NCBI GenBank assembly: GCA_020796225.1
Contig: CM036755.1
Location: forward strand, 45,674,306-45,738,305
Source: Arion vulgaris
Taxonomy: Eukaryota; Mollusca; Gastropoda; Stylommatophora; Arionidae
Length of the DNA stretch: 64,000 bases
Direction of reading: 5' to 3'
Below the pieces are notes generated by a model, which searched no databases, had not been told where the DNA came from, and was given only the letters and a program-made list of their open reading frames with translations. A program made the translations under genes and the position numbers. Of the stretch, positions 63,004 to 64,000 are shown piece by piece; position 1 is the stretch's first letter; each line of letters opens with the position of its first letter.

Positions 63004-63266
63004 GGATTTGAGTTACAGGTGGAATAATTTCAAGTAGTTTTGAAGAGTTCCAAAATAGAACTGGGTCTACTGAGGTACGTTAAAATATTTCTGCAAAAAA
63101 CTTTGCTGCAGTTGTTCATCTCTATGTGCTAACTGTAGTGAAAAGAAAAATGATCACAATATAACATGTTGAGCATTGATATATATTTTGATTACATATG
63201 CAAGGATAAAGAGAAAACTTTTTAAAAATATAGAATAATTTAATGTCATGTTTTCTGCGTTATTGA

Positions 63267-63274
63267 TATTTATT
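63267..63274 (-). promoter_or_regulatory. Candidate poly(A) signal of the 63.7 kb gene
   Basis: TTTATT at 63269-63274 reads AATAAA on the minus strand, about 420 nt after the stop codon at 63695. Only the motif and position support it. Confidence 0.3.
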
Positions 63275-63694
63275 AAACAATTTTTAAAAACTCATGTTAT
63301 CGTTAATACATTTTGTGAGGTAAAATTTTCATTAATTTCTGCATGTCTTTCAAATACAAATTCTGCACAAAATTATTCTGGTAATTGTACATTATTCAAA
63401 TATTTAGTAAGATTTTCTTTACAAATACACACTAATAATGAATAACAAGAATTACAAAAAAGGTTCTACCTTGAAACAAATATCTCTGGGTTTATAAAAT
63501 TTATGACATTGCAAAAATTTGAAAAGATTTTAATTTTAAAAAAACTGATGGGATACTGAAATATAAAGAGATTGTTTAATGAAAAAATGTTGCAGCACTG
63601 AGTGTCAGGTGTGTCACATTCTTTGAGAGATTTCAGAACAAATAAATTTAATGAAATTTACACACATATGGGGGAAAATTAATAATTTTGTCTT

Positions 63695-63941
63695 TTAAAA
63701 GAGCATAAGAAGACGTGAGGCGTATGCCAAAGTAAGGACACCACACATCATGATGATATGACGAACAGCTTGTAGACCTGCAGCAGCAGTATCTTTACCA
63801 GTATTGATGGATGATTCATCGGTGGTGAATTCAAATCTTCTGTGTGGTCCAATTGTAGTTCTGCTGGTACTAACAGATGATACTTTTAAAGTAGAAGATG
63901 AGGTACATGCGGCATCGTCTGTATCAAGCGTAGCATGATTT
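63695..63941 (-). CDS. Terminal coding exon of an unrecognised protein, hydrophobic C-terminus
   Basis: A good acceptor (TTTACCTATTTTTCAG) is followed by one base of a split codon and 81 residues, then TAA. The protein reads NHATLDTDDAACTSSSTLKV, a Ser/Thr-rich stretch, TIGPHRRFEFTTDESSIN and AAAGLQAVRHIIMMCGV, closing with LTLAYASRLLMLF. No methionine starts the exon, so it is an internal-to-terminal exon of a gene continuing past 64000. The last 22 residues are hydrophobic enough for a tail anchor or a last membrane helix. I do not recognise the family. Coding nature is inferred from the splice site, codon-like composition and absence of repeats. Confidence 0.6.
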
Positions 63942-64000
63942 CTGAAAAATAGGTAAAGATATGGTTAATATTATCGCTAAGATACATAAAAACAACAAAG

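Overview
This is a 64 kb piece of an intron-rich, AT-rich animal nuclear genome. No long bacterial-type ORFs exist. Two conserved single-copy genes are split into short exons with GT-AG borders, and most of the rest is SINEs, LINE fragments, hAT elements and minisatellites. A protostome, perhaps a mollusc, is my guess from the repeat style; the sequence does not prove it.

Genes, all on the minus strand. (1) RPF2, a Brix-domain ribosome-biogenesis factor, lies at 795-14026 in ten coding exons. The exons join in phase to 304 residues; the first exon is tentative. (2) MTRES1 (C6orf203), a mitochondrial S4-like RNA-binding protein, lies at 41395-49596 in four coding exons (256 residues). (3) The last coding exon of an unrecognised protein with a hydrophobic C-terminus lies at 63695-63941; its gene continues beyond the window.

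Repeat families (names are mine). SINE-A (about 245 bp) and SINE-B (about 250 bp) have unrelated 3' halves but share a 5' core around GTCGTAAGAGGCGAC, and both end in (GAA)n. SINE-C carries a core reading ACCTCTGAAGTC and then CCTGTATGGCGAGGGA, in a (GAA)n-tailed and a poly(A)-tailed form. SINE-D, -E, -F, -H and -I have tRNA-like heads. LINE remains are almost all 5'-truncated ORF2 C-termini of several families; one branch carries RNase H-type C-terminal sequence. hAT elements include four MITEs with perfect 8-bp target duplications and one 2.3 kb relic with a broken transposase.

Layout: 0-14 kb RPF2 with repeat-filled introns; 14-41 kb intergenic repeats, a hAT relic and large minisatellites; 41-50 kb MTRES1; 50-63.6 kb nested LINEs and SINEs; 63.7 kb the unknown terminal exon.

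The most striking theme is that nearly every minisatellite grew out of an identifiable transposon copy. An 18-bp array sits in SINE-B, a 50-bp array in SINE-A, and 20-, 30- and 58-bp arrays in LINEs. A two-copy 47-bp LINE duplication looks like the first step. In several cases the unit is bounded by a 5-7 bp direct repeat already present in the element.
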